A DNA stretch of 64,000 nt from Picocystis sp. L7. Lineage: Eukaryota > Chlorophyta > Picocystophyceae > Picocystales > Picocystaceae. Under the pieces are notes generated by a model. It had not been told where the DNA came from. It saw only the letters and a list, made by a program, of their open reading frames with translations, and did no database searches. The DNA is taken from contig QXJR01000011.1 in assembly GCA_020975725.1 (NCBI GenBank), forward strand, positions 665,632-729,631, read 5' to 3'. The stretch's first letter is position 1. Each line of letters opens with the position of its first letter. Both the position numbers and the translations under genes were made by a program. Below are positions 9,361-19,695 of this stretch, piece after piece.

Positions 9361-11574
9361 GATGCCGTGTGTTTGCAAGCAGGTCCTGAAAGCTATTTTC
9401 TTCAGGAGAAGTTGCCTTGCATCTAGCTTCGTCTGTGAGTGCATAGCTCTGCAATGTTTAAAACAAGTGCCTCACATATCGGTCATTGTATGCATACAAT
9501 ATGCAGTGTGTAAGTCAATCTATCACTTCCTTACATATCAAGCAAATCAGATCCAAAAGACTTCTCTCTTGGCTTTTCCGGAGTATCGGGCCGCGTCATG
9601 ATGTTGGATTTATTTACTTGTCCAAAGTGAAATGCTGCTCTCCGTCGTGCTCCTCTAACGTGTGATTGGCACAGACTCGTGGGCCTACCGTCAAGTTCAA
9701 ATTCAGCAAAGAGAAGCCACAAGGACATTGTGCTGAAGATCAGATAGCTTCTCCTCGGTTTTCCTTGGCCTGTGGCTTTTCGCTCTTCTGGGCCATGCAC
9801 ATATGCATACTTGTAAAGCGAATGGTTCGACTAGCGGCTGATCCCTAGTTGACACTAATGGCAAAGTATCAATGTCGTACAATGACCTCCATCCATCATT
9901 GATCTAGTACATCAAGCATTGTTTGCTTTCCGAGCAGCCCATGGTTGAGTTCTGCTTCGTCCAAGTTGTTCATCTTGGATACTTTTGGTTGCATGCCTCA
10001 GCAGGAGTACAAAGCGGTGCATGTCGAGCTAGGCAAGGGGTGTGTATGCAAGGTGTTGAATACATGTGTATGAATGAGCAAGAGAGTCAAGGTAGGCTGC
10101 TGTTAAGCCTAGCAATAGATGGCAAAGTAGACACTATTTGGGGGCCTTCTTCATGAAGGTCTTCCCAACCCCCAACCGCATTGCCGGTTGAGTTCATGCA
10201 GCGGTGGGGACCCTCACAAAGCATTGATCCGTGAAGCTCCATTGGCATTCCGCAACGGCATCTGTCTTGGAAGGGTTCCTGAGCACCCAGATTGTGCTGT
10301 GTTAGCAAGATCCACAGAGGCGCGCTCGTCAACTCTTTGACTTCCGCGAAGCTACACAGGGACACATACTCCATCTTAACCATCTATAAGGAGTGGGACA
10401 ACACAATTGGAGGAAAAGAGGTTTTGGGCTGCCTTTGACAAGCCAAAGGCTCAAACACTGGTGCAACGTCGGTATCCCACAATTGTGACTTACATAGGGA
10501 TGCAAGGACCCAACACTAGGCTTTAAGCACTTCCTCATGAGGCACCTGTAATGCTGGACAGTGTGTAAGGACTATTTGCGGTGCAGAACCTGTCTTCTGA
10601 GATTTACATGGTGTAGAGTGGTCGTTGTTCGACAAATGTTTAAGGCTCCCTTGCCTTGGGTGGAACTGCATGAGAAGCGATATTGGGGCAAAGAACTAGG
10701 TGGCATTGAGAATGAAAGTGAACAGACTTGCCAGAAAATTAAAAGGCCAAGATTGCTTAGCTTGAGCAAGTAGTCATCCTCACGACCATTTGGTTGATCG
10801 TGTTGCATAAGGCACTGGCCTCCTCCTATGAACGAGGCCCATTTGGGTCCATATGGGACCCTGGCTTACGGGTCCGAACCACCAGGGCTGCCCACTAAGT
10901 AAGGGATATGATACCCCTTTGGAATACAACGGCCTTATCGTTCCGGGATCAAAGCCAGTTTTCCTCGAGTCGTATTGAAGCACAGTCACCCCGATCAGAA
11001 CGGACTTCCTGTAAGGGGAACCGGGGACTTCGATCTAGACAGACCGAAGGGAACCAACCGACCCCGTCCCTATCCACGATCGTGAGGGATGGTACTGAGG
11101 GGCTGGGCGGTGTCGAACAAGTGACAGCTCATAGTCGCCCCGGGGCGAGCGAAATGGACGGGCAGGGTTGACTCGGAGGAGGACGATGGCGGCTAAGACA
11201 CCCCCTTTGCTCTGACTCCAACTGCTAGTGAGAGGCGGTGAGAGAGGTAGACCTATCGTCCCTCTTTGTTTTGTGATACACGTCTTGACTTTGCCTACCA
11301 CCAACGCACCTCCTCTCGTCCTCTCCACGACTTGCTGAGACCTACGCGCTTGCCCAACCACCAGGAGACCAACCTCGCTAGGCACCAAGCCTCGAGTCGG
11401 CAAAAGGAGGACCTCATCCGCAGGTGAGAAGACCCCGTAAGGGACCGGAGGACCGTCCTCTTTCCGTCAATTCGCTCTCGTCCAAGGCACGTGTGTGAGC
11501 GTTCTACGCTCACGGACGCTTTTTCAACACTCTCCACGTCCCACACCAAGGGGGGCGTCCTCGGGGGGCCATTC
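9361..11574. other. Intergenic, 2.2 kb without a recognisable gene
   Basis: Only short frames on both strands. A compact run of three potential hairpins lies at about 10814-10888: GGCCTC/GAGGCC, GGGTCC/GGACCC and CCTGG/CCAGG. The part from about 10900 to 11574 is GC-rich and directly abuts the 3' LTR of the gypsy element; it may be older repeat debris. Confidence 0.4.
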
Positions 11575-12340
11575 TGTAGCGCTTGGGCGCCCACCTCCTT
11601 TTCCCGTGGCGAGCCGGCGTCGCCGGTGGTGGCGTCGGCGTGCGTTCGCGCTCGTTCGCTCGTGCGTTCGTGTCGCCGCGGTGCTCGAGACCGTGGGGCG
11701 GAACGTTGAGGAACGTTGTTGTTGTGTTCTCGTTCCCCTCCGCCGCAATTAATATTACATCTTAACTCCATTGGGGAATCCGCCCGTGGCTAAGCCACGT
11801 ATTTATCCGGTTCATCGGCCACAGAGCCCTTATTAGAAAGGGGGACAAACCGGTCCCTATTCGGGTTAGTCCTGGCCCTGCATCCGCCTAGGGACATGGC
11901 TAAGGAGGACGTCCCAGTGGGGGGAAGGCAAGGGCCTTCCTTGGGCATCCGAGAATATTCCCTCATGCCTCCCTAGTACCTCCTGGTAGGTAGCGAGATG
12001 CTGCAAGCGAGGGAACCAGGGGGCCTTTGGCCAATGCGGAGTGATCATGGTCACAAGGGCTCTGGGTTCGGCCTCGAGCTTGCCTATCACGGAGTCAATG
12101 AGGCAACAGGGTGGGTGTGCCCATAGGTTGCCAAGACTAGCCCATTCTTGGGCGAGAGCATTGGTCTCCCGTGTAAAGAAGGCCGGACATTGGGCATTGT
12201 TAGGCGAGGCAAACAAGTCCCAAGTGAATGGCCCGAATATAATTGAGAACCTCTCAAAAGCCTCACGATTGAGTGCATATTCCTCATCGTCGAAGGACAA
12301 CCTCGGCAAGACAGGTGTCTCGAGAGGGCTGGGCGCAACA
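11575..12340 (-). repeat. 3' LTR, containing the end of the polyprotein gene
   Basis: It is homologous along its length to 19696-20460. On the minus strand it begins TGTTGCGCCC directly after a purine-rich tract and ends GCGCTACA. The first about 470 bp are coding (the last 157 codons of the polyprotein); the rest is noncoding. Confidence 0.9.
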
Positions 12341-13239
12341 CCCTCCCGGACCACCATTAAGCGCAACTCAGCCCGATCGTCGAGTGGCTCTGGCGAGACG
12401 AGGGAAGCTTGGCTGTACACGGCCGCCACAGGATCAAATAGGATCGTGTGTGCGTCATCGGGACGGTAGGAGGAAGTAGTCCCGTCCGTCCACCGGATGA
12501 CGTAAGCAGCGGGAGAAGATTTCGCCGCTTTTCGAAAGCGTTCCACAAGGCCAGTCCAAAACTCTAGGCGAGTTGAGCCGTCCATGAGCTCGAGCAAGAA
12601 CCTTGCTTGCACGACTTGCCCAACCAAGTTCGTACTTGGCGGTTTCGCAAAGCGCGGTTTCCTTAGGCTAGTGTATGGTAGAGCGTACGGCCACGTATCC
12701 TTTAGGATGGGCCTCTTCTGGTGATAAAATTTGGACTTGTAGCGAGACACGCGACTCTTGTTACGTGCGGTGATGCCTTGCTTAGGGAAGTGCCCGAGGA
12801 GTTCCTCGATCTCACAAACGTGGTCAATGAGATCCGACGTTTCCTCTACGAACCCGCGATGTTCGTGAAGAGGGGCATCGGCGCTACAAGCAAATTGGAC
12901 ATAGTACCTAGGTGGAAAAGTGGTCCAATCACGTATGTAGAAGCGCTCTACCTGGAAACGGGTTTCCTCTGATCCATTTGGGAGAGGAACCGTTTGAGGT
13001 TCAGGAGTAAGTTCGCGATGGGGGAACTTTGAATGGTCGCTCTCATGCCAGGGATGCAGTCGTTCGATATTGACTGTGGCGGAATGTCGAGTGCCGTCGG
13101 GTAGAACCAAGCGGTAAGCTCCCTTTGGTAACACCTCCCCAATGGTGTACGGCCCTACAAAGTAGCTCTCGAGCTTTCCTTTGTCCCTAGAGGACTTCGG
13201 ACTGCGTTGCAGTTTGACTTTATCCCCGACGCGAAAGCG
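11866..13239 (-). CDS. Gypsy polyprotein, C-terminal part: integrase tail and Dam/MT-like domain
   Basis: It continues in the same frame directly after the TGA at 13242..13240. The first part has the basic integrase tail with a GPY/F-like module (FRVGDKVKLQ, then YFVGPYTIG and GAYRLVLPDG). The last about 150 residues contain FGPFTWDLFASPNNAQCPAF, a 'L-x-x-W' segment, WAHPP and ITPHWPKAPWF. This is the layout of the Dam-like N6-adenine methyltransferase fold called MT in DIRS-type retrotransposons. The catalytic N/D-PP-Y/W motif reads AHPPC here, so activity is doubtful. The last 157 codons lie inside the 3' LTR and end RRMQGQD. Either readthrough of the TGA yields it, or the copy is dead. Confidence 0.75.
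   Translation of the reverse strand, partial: RFRVGDKVKLQRSPKSSRDKGKLESYFVGPYTIGEVLPKGAYRLVLPDGTRHSATVNIERLHPWHESDHSKFPHRELTPEPQTVPLPNGSEETRFQVERFYIRDWTTFPPRYYVQFACSADAPLHEHRGFVEETSDLIDHVCEIEELLGHFPKQGITARNKSRVSRYKSKFYHQKRPILKDTWPYALPYTSLRKPRFAKPPSTNLVGQVVQARFLLELMDGSTRLEFWTGLVERFRKAAKSSPAAYVIRWTDGTTSSYRPDDAHTILFDPVAAVYSQASLVSPEPLDDRAELRLMVVREGVAPSPLETPVLPRLSFDDEEYALNREAFERFSIIFGPFTWDLFASPNNAQCPAFFTRETNALAQEWASLGNLWAHPPCCLIDSVIGKLEAEPRALVTMITPHWPKAPWFPRLQHLATYQEVLGRHEGIFSDAQGRPLPSPHWDVLLSHVPRRMQGQD
12341..12349 (-). other. Polypurine tract
   Basis: The minus strand reads CCGGGAGGG immediately before the 3' LTR start TGTTG. This is the expected plus-strand primer site, and it sits inside the polyprotein coding sequence. 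Confidence 0.6.
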
Positions 13240-16200
13240 TCAAACCTGCCTTTGGCGGTTCAATCTATCTTCAACTTGTTTTTGATAGAGGGCGTGTCGT
13301 TTTTGCACTTGAGCATAAAGCTCTCGGCGAGCGTCAAACAGCGAATGGAGTCGCTTGCACGCAGGGTCTGCATTCTTTCTTAGGAGGGAATATGTCCACG
13401 GCAAACTGGCGTTTGTACCGAAGAGAACGTAATGAGGAGAGTAGCTTGTGACTCTATGCACCGATGAATTGTAGGAGAAGGACGCTGTTTGAAGCAGCTC
13501 GTCCCACTCTACATCTGGCCGTGATGTTGCCAATGCCCGAAGGGTGGACAAAAGGGTGCGGTGCTGCACCTCCACTCCTCCTTGTGTCTGGCTATGGTAA
13601 GGCGCGCCGCTTTTATGCTTGGCCCCGAGCTCGATCAGGAATTGATCAAAGAGCTTGCGAAATCGGGGCCCGTTGTCGGTGAGGACAACTCGCGGACTTC
13701 CGAACTGATGGATTACTCGGTCCATGAGCACCTTGGCAACGTCGTGCGTTGTCCAATCAGTGTGCATCGGGAAGTAGAGAGCGTACTTGGAAAACCGGCA
13801 TGTGACGGTTAGTACCGCGTTGTGACCTCTCGAAGTGGCGGGAAGCCCGACAACTTCGTCTACCGCAATCGTGTGGAAAGGGTAGGGGAAGATCTCTTGC
13901 ATGTGGACGAGATGCTTCGCGGGTCGATTGCTCGGCTTGAGGAGCTGGCAACGAGGACAAGTACGGACAAAGTCGATAATGTACGACTTCATACCTTGCC
14001 AAACAAAATGTTGTCGGCATTGCTCATAGGTGCGTTGGGCGCCAAAGTGGGCATCCGCGTGGACACGGTCCACAAGTCGTTGTCGCACGGCAACATCATT
14101 CGGCACCACCAGGCAAACACGATCCGTCTCGGGATCGATGCGCCACACGAGGTTGTCACGAACTTCGTGCTTCTTCGGTGGTGAAGCTACAAGAGCCTGG
14201 TAAGCTTTGTCTTTCTCACCTGCTCGTTGCACCAATGTATACAAATCTTCCTCCTGGGGGTCAACCGATGGAATCTCAAGGGAACCACCCATAGCTCGAA
14301 GAGCTGGCCCGGGAGGCGGTTCAACGAGTGCTGGGATGGGGAGCAAAGGCATCGACCGCCGGAGGAGGTCTGCTAAGGTGATCAGCCTGAGATCAGTACC
14401 TGGGTTGACTTGCAACGTGGTGCGCACCGTGAGACCGGACGCAAGCATATAGGACTTGGTAGCACGGGCGCACGTTCCATTATACGTGGCCGAATGAATC
14501 ACATGGGTAGAGGCAAGCAACCTACTAAGGAGTCGGTCGCAACCGGGAAGGTCAAGGTGCTTGTCATCGGCGAGGAGCACTACGTGAGCCTGCGGGAGCC
14601 GCTTGCGGTTGGCTACCTCCGCGAGGGATGTTGTCTCAAAGCGGAGGGGACGGCTTGTACGCCATCGAACGGGGGCCTTAAGGCGTGCCCGATCATATTG
14701 CAGCATCCAACGTTCGCGAGCAGCTTTCGATCGAAAGGTACCAATGACCGCTAGATCGAGGGAGAGCATAGGCTCGATCAACAAGATCTCTTCCAAGGAG
14801 GGAATCAAGTCTTCCGCGGGTGGCCCAACATGGAGGACACGAAAGACTTGGCCCCTGTCCAAATCGGTGCGACTGAGAGCGTCCGCTCCAGGGTTGGCGA
14901 TGCCTTGACGGTACTGGACCTCGAAAGGGGTAAACTCAGCCAAGGCGTCTAGCCAGCGGATCTCCCGAGAGGAGAGTTGATCAGCATTCTTCGTTTGCAA
15001 GTATTTGGACGCGGTGTTGTCGGTTAAGACCGTGAAGGAGCGTCCTTGCAGAAGATGCTTCCACTTGACGAGACTTTGCAAAATAGCAAGAGTCTCTTGC
15101 TCAGCTGTGGAGTAGTTGCGTTGGGCATCATTGAATTTTCTCCCATAGTAAGCAACCGGATGCCATTTGCCATCCTCATGTAGTTGAGAAAGGATCGCGC
15201 CGGTAGCGATCTTACTAGCATCTGTCTCTACGCGCGTCTCTCTGTTCGGATCGTATTGGACGAGGACGGGCTCTTGAACTAGAGCAGCCTTGAGGCGCTG
15301 GAACGCGTCCTCTTGAACCTCAGTCCAGGAGCCAACGAAGTCTCCTTTAAACGCCTTTCTATTGATGTCCGAAAGAGGAGCAGCAAGAGTGGGGAAGTCC
15401 TTAATGAAGGAGGAGTAGTAATTGCACAAGCCTAAGAAGCTTTGATTCTCCTTGATGCTAGTTGGCCGGGGAAAGTTCTCAATTTTCTCCACGAGACGCT
15501 TTTGCATCATCACTCGGCCATCGCCAATATGGAATCCGGCGTAGTCAAGGGCTTTCTTAAAGAGCGCCGTCTTCTCCTTGGCGAGCACGATATGCTCAGC
15601 CTTGCAGCGTTGGAAGAAAGCCTCGAGGTGATCCAAGTGATCAGCCTCTGACCCAGAGTGGATGAGGATATCATCCATGTACGCCTTGGTGTTCGTTAAG
15701 GGCGACACGATGCGGTTCATCATGCGCTGGAAGATAGAGGGGGCGTTTGCCAGGCCCATCGGCATGACACGCCAAACGAATTGACCAAACGGCGTCACGC
15801 ATGCTGTTTTGTATTGATCCTCGGGGGCCACAAGCATATTGTAAAACCCGTCTTTCACGTCAAAGGACGAGAAGAACGTCGAGGTGCTCAAGTCTAGGAG
15901 GAAGTCATCGATCAGAAGAAGAGGAAATTTGTCCTTGATCGTGAGGTTGTTCAGCATGCGGTAATCAAAGACAATACGGTATCGCCCATCCTTCTTCGGT
16001 ATGAGGAGTACCGGGGCTCCAAATGGCGATCCGGGCGAATGCGCCATTTTGCCGTCTTTGAGTAACTGGTCGATGAGCTCTCGACATGCCTTGGTCTTCT
16101 CTGGGGAGAGACGGATAGGTGGCCGACTTTTGGGACCGTCTTTTGCGACGTCCAAGGGTATGCGACACACCTCTCCCGACACTCGTTCGGGAGGCAAGGC

Positions 16201-19200
16201 AAAGCTTTCCTCTTTGCCTCGGAAGACCGATGCATATTTATGGAGGAGCTTGTCGAGCCGTTTCTTGCCTTGGGAGGTGAGAGAGTGAATTTCGGAGAGG
16301 GTAAGGCTAGCTATCCTTTTTCCGAGATCGTCCTCCTCACGTTCCAAGTCGGGTAGACGTTGGATGAGCACGAAAAAGCTACCTTCACGAGCCTTGCAGC
16401 TGGAACGTAGGATTTGGGCGGCTTCTTGCATAGAGCAGAATGCATCCATCCCATGCTTCGAGGCGAAGTTCGAATCGCCGCGAAGCTCATGCTTTCTCCC
16501 TTGATGGCGAAACGTCAGAACGTTCCTTGGGAACTCTAAGCTCGCGTGGAACGAGACCAGGAAGTCCATCCCCAACACCACGTCATAAGTATTGAGGGGA
16601 CACACCGCAAAAGGCCTCTCGACCATCTCCTTATCGATGGTGAAGGTCAAGTTCACGACCGGTGCCTTGTGCAACGTCTCACCAACGCCTAAGCGGTACG
16701 TCAGATTTTCTCGCTTGGGGGTGGATGTACGACCACTTGGGTCGGCTTGGCACACACGATCGTGGAAGCTGCAGCTTATGAAGTTGTGGGTAGCACCTGT
16801 ATCGACGAAGGCTTTTGCCGATAACCCTGCTATGGAAAGCATCACGACCATGCTCGTGCATAGTCCCGAGCTAAACTCACATAGCGTACCGATGGTAGAC
16901 GGGAGGTTCGCGCTCAACGGAGTCGAGTGAAGGGGAGATTGAAACTCTCCCGGACTCAGTGGGAACTCTGGGGGTGCGTCCACCTTGGGAATTTCCACCG
17001 GGACCGAAATGTGCAATGGAGGAGGGCATGGATAGCGGTTTTCACAAGCACAATTATCCGAAGTCCTATTACATAGTGCACACTTTGGTGCTTCACGATA
17101 TGTCGCACGGCAAGGGGGACTTACATGCGTCCTTTTCCTTTGCCTTGGCACAGACATAGTGAGCAACTCACCGTCAATCATCAGGTTCGAGTTGTCGAGG
17201 GCCTCATGGGTCTCCTCGGAAACTTCGCTGCTCCACAACCTACCTTTTTGTGCGGAGGTGCCTCGGCGGGTTTTCTTCTTGCCGCCGGGCTTGAAAGCTC
17301 GCTGATGCGGCGCCAGCGGAGCTTGAGGAGGCGCTCCTTGGGGCCTTGTCCAACCTTGGGCGGCTTGGAGCTGCCCGAAGGTCAATGCCGAGGCTGGGAT
17401 TTGCACCATGGCCTCCTGTGGCAACCCTTGGGGAGCCGGGGACGGAGCGTAACGAGGTTGGCCGCTTCCAGACCCTGCCATTCGCGCATAGGTGGGACCC
17501 TTTGTGAGGGGTGGCATGAGAGGAGATTTTCCTTTGCCTTTACCACCTCCCTGATGCCCTTGGGGCTCGGAGGGGAGTTGCCCTTCGAAATGTTTCACCT
17601 CTCGGAGAAGTTGTTCCCCATTGACAATCTCCTGTCCCACTCTCTGAGCGTGACGGATATGATTGTCGAGGAGCCTCCCCAACTGTGGTCGGAGTTTGGC
17701 TCGAAACATAATCAAGAAGAATTGCTCCCAGAACCTCCTTTGGCCATCCGGGGTGCGCAAGGCACGGAGGAATGGATCGGTGGATTCCATGGCCCCTTCA
17801 ACTTCCTTGCGCATGCGCAAGTAGAAGTCCTCCGCACTCTCGCCTTGGCGTTGGTAGCCGCGGGCGAGCTCAAGGACACACTCCCATCCGACATCGTCAG
17901 GGTAGTAGTGTCGTCGCAACACACTTGAAAATTGTTTCCAAGTGGTTGGCGGATGGGCTTGAGTGGCCAATTTATAGAACCTTTGTGCGCTCCCTATGAG
18001 GTAGCGTGCGGCAAGCGCAACTTGCGCTTCTTCCTTGTCCGAATGACCGGAGGTGAAGTCTCGGACCGATTGAAGCCAATCCCTCAAGGAATGGCGGTCG
18101 AGTTTCGTACCGTCAAAGGTCGGAGGCAAGGGGAGTGTGGCGCGCGTGATCCTTTCGGGATCAAGGGCGGTCGCCGTAAGGGGGCGCATCTCGTGCGGCT
18201 CCTCCACCACTCCAGCACGAACCAAGGTACGTCCAATGAACTTGTCGCGTGGTCCTTGGCTCTCCTCGTGGAGAGGATCTACCAAAAGATCGAGCGCAGA
18301 TTCTTGGAATTCCGATCGAGCCAGATGAGTCAAGGACCCTTTCGGTTGCGACTCTCGTAGGAAGTCGAACAAGTCCATCGCACTGTTGAAAAGCTTATGA
18401 GCCTCGGCTGGAGAGAGCGCGGCCATGCTACGCAAGCTCTCGCTTCGGTCTCTTACAAAGCCCGCAATCTCACGTTGCCGCTCAAGCTCAATGCGTTCCC
18501 GCTCTTTCTCGATGGCCACCTCACGGTAGGCGAGCTCGTGTTCACAAAGCTTTTCGAGTCGGGCGAGGTCTTGCATCATGTGGGTGCGAGACCTCTGGAT
18601 GGAGTGTTTCTTCTCTTCGGAGGTAGCGGTAGCTGCTCTCCGGGCGAGCAAACGGCACTCGCGGGAGTAGGAGTTTTTCAACTCCTTGACGGCTTGAAGC
18701 TCGTCGTCGGTGAGTCGACGTGGGTCGGCTCCCCACTCCATGATCCAAACGGGTAGAGGCCGATTCACGTAGCGGAGTGTCTCCTCCACGTGTGGATCCT
18801 GCAAGTCCTTCAGAGGACCTTGCTTGGCTCGGGCCTCCCCTTCGTCGGAGAGAAGATTCTCGAGGTAGGTGGGCCTTAGGCTCTCATCCTCACTCTCATC
18901 CATGGACTTGGTCCCTGATCCCTCGGCCGGGGGCAGAGCCTCTCTCGCTCGGTTTGCCCTGGCTCGGGGCTTGCCGGGATCGGTAGCCAATGGGGCTGCC
19001 CCAACAGGGGATCCAGCCAACGGCGAGCCCCCAACAGGGACGTCTGCCAGGAGCGAGCTCCCAGATCCTGCTTCGGCCAATGGCGAGCCAGGACGAGGGG
19101 CATCAGCCAATCGGATCGTTCGATCAACGTCGCCGCGCGCGCGCGCCATGGAGCGCCCATGATCGGCACGATCGGTGCGACCGACGGGCCGATCGGCGCG

Positions 19201-19353
19201 TGCGACGGGTCGAACAGTAGCCTCGGAGGCACGGCGCAGTTTCCGTGCGTCCGAGGAGGCCAGATCGGCTTTCGCAGCCGATCTCTTGGCCTTCTTCCCA
19301 CGGTGCTCGAGGGTTTCGAAACCCTCGAGCGCACCGTCGTCCGGAGACGCCAT
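13240..19353 (-). CDS. Ty3/gypsy Gag-Pol polyprotein, up to an in-frame TGA
   Basis: About 2,037 codons from the first in-frame ATG (19353, MASPDDGALEG). Order: a charged N-terminus; a retrotransposon gag domain (around FDGTKLDRHSLRDWLQSVRD and the following helices); a Cys-rich segment CALC...CAC; aspartic protease with DTGATHNF (GAT codon at 16803..16801); reverse transcriptase with YMDD (15681..15670) and FSSFDVKDGFYNML; RNase H with VETDASKIATGA and LTDNTASKYL; integrase with an HH-CC zinc region, then VDEVVG, LTDNGPRF and GGVEVQHRT supplying the D, D and E. All catalytic motifs look intact. It ends NRQRQV-TGA, followed in frame by RFRVGDKVKLQ. CGA to TGA at a CpG is a simple explanation for the stop. 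Gag and Pol share one frame. Confidence 0.92.
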   Translation of the reverse strand: MASPDDGALEGFETLEHRGKKAKRSAAKADLASSDARKLRRASEATVRPVARADRPVGRTDRADHGRSMARARGDVDRTIRLADAPRPGSPLAEAGSGSSLLADVPVGGSPLAGSPVGAAPLATDPGKPRARANRAREALPPAEGSGTKSMDESEDESLRPTYLENLLSDEGEARAKQGPLKDLQDPHVEETLRYVNRPLPVWIMEWGADPRRLTDDELQAVKELKNSYSRECRLLARRAATATSEEKKHSIQRSRTHMMQDLARLEKLCEHELAYREVAIEKERERIELERQREIAGFVRDRSESLRSMAALSPAEAHKLFNSAMDLFDFLRESQPKGSLTHLARSEFQESALDLLVDPLHEESQGPRDKFIGRTLVRAGVVEEPHEMRPLTATALDPERITRATLPLPPTFDGTKLDRHSLRDWLQSVRDFTSGHSDKEEAQVALAARYLIGSAQRFYKLATQAHPPTTWKQFSSVLRRHYYPDDVGWECVLELARGYQRQGESAEDFYLRMRKEVEGAMESTDPFLRALRTPDGQRRFWEQFFLIMFRAKLRPQLGRLLDNHIRHAQRVGQEIVNGEQLLREVKHFEGQLPSEPQGHQGGGKGKGKSPLMPPLTKGPTYARMAGSGSGQPRYAPSPAPQGLPQEAMVQIPASALTFGQLQAAQGWTRPQGAPPQAPLAPHQRAFKPGGKKKTRRGTSAQKGRLWSSEVSEETHEALDNSNLMIDGELLTMSVPRQRKRTHVSPPCRATYREAPKCALCNRTSDNCACENRYPCPPPLHISVPVEIPKVDAPPEFPLSPGEFQSPLHSTPLSANLPSTIGTLCEFSSGLCTSMVVMLSIAGLSAKAFVDTGATHNFISCSFHDRVCQADPSGRTSTPKRENLTYRLGVGETLHKAPVVNLTFTIDKEMVERPFAVCPLNTYDVVLGMDFLVSFHASLEFPRNVLTFRHQGRKHELRGDSNFASKHGMDAFCSMQEAAQILRSSCKAREGSFFVLIQRLPDLEREEDDLGKRIASLTLSEIHSLTSQGKKRLDKLLHKYASVFRGKEESFALPPERVSGEVCRIPLDVAKDGPKSRPPIRLSPEKTKACRELIDQLLKDGKMAHSPGSPFGAPVLLIPKKDGRYRIVFDYRMLNNLTIKDKFPLLLIDDFLLDLSTSTFFSSFDVKDGFYNMLVAPEDQYKTACVTPFGQFVWRVMPMGLANAPSIFQRMMNRIVSPLTNTKAYMDDILIHSGSEADHLDHLEAFFQRCKAEHIVLAKEKTALFKKALDYAGFHIGDGRVMMQKRLVEKIENFPRPTSIKENQSFLGLCNYYSSFIKDFPTLAAPLSDINRKAFKGDFVGSWTEVQEDAFQRLKAALVQEPVLVQYDPNRETRVETDASKIATGAILSQLHEDGKWHPVAYYGRKFNDAQRNYSTAEQETLAILQSLVKWKHLLQGRSFTVLTDNTASKYLQTKNADQLSSREIRWLDALAEFTPFEVQYRQGIANPGADALSRTDLDRGQVFRVLHVGPPAEDLIPSLEEILLIEPMLSLDLAVIGTFRSKAARERWMLQYDRARLKAPVRWRTSRPLRFETTSLAEVANRKRLPQAHVVLLADDKHLDLPGCDRLLSRLLASTHVIHSATYNGTCARATKSYMLASGLTVRTTLQVNPGTDLRLITLADLLRRSMPLLPIPALVEPPPGPALRAMGGSLEIPSVDPQEEDLYTLVQRAGEKDKAYQALVASPPKKHEVRDNLVWRIDPETDRVCLVVPNDVAVRQRLVDRVHADAHFGAQRTYEQCRQHFVWQGMKSYIIDFVRTCPRCQLLKPSNRPAKHLVHMQEIFPYPFHTIAVDEVVGLPATSRGHNAVLTVTCRFSKYALYFPMHTDWTTHDVAKVLMDRVIHQFGSPRVVLTDNGPRFRKLFDQFLIELGAKHKSGAPYHSQTQGGVEVQHRTLLSTLRALATSRPDVEWDELLQTASFSYNSSVHRVTSYSPHYVLFGTNASLPWTYSLLRKNADPACKRLHSLFDARRELYAQVQKRHALYQKQVEDRLNRQRQV

Positions 19354-19695
19354 GGCCAAGGCCGTGGGGGTGCAAACGGGTTGGATAGCCTCTCGACCAC
19401 CTCCAGAAGCACGAGGCTTCTTCTGCTGGGAGGTGGGAGCGGCGAGCGCGGCTTTCGAAGCCGTTTCTCGCTCTTTTTCGTTCGCCTCCTCCACGAAACC
19501 CTTGCGAGCGGTTCGTGGCGGCACGGCGCCTCTCTCCGGGCGCGCGCGAGGTCGCTCCGCGTCGGCATTACCGACAGCCACCACCGCAGGAGCGGCGAGG
19601 GGACGTTGGCCGTCGGCGATGCCGACACGTCCCTTGCCTTTTCCTTTTTTCTTCGCCGTTTTCTCGCCACTCGCGGGCGATCACTCGTTGAACGG

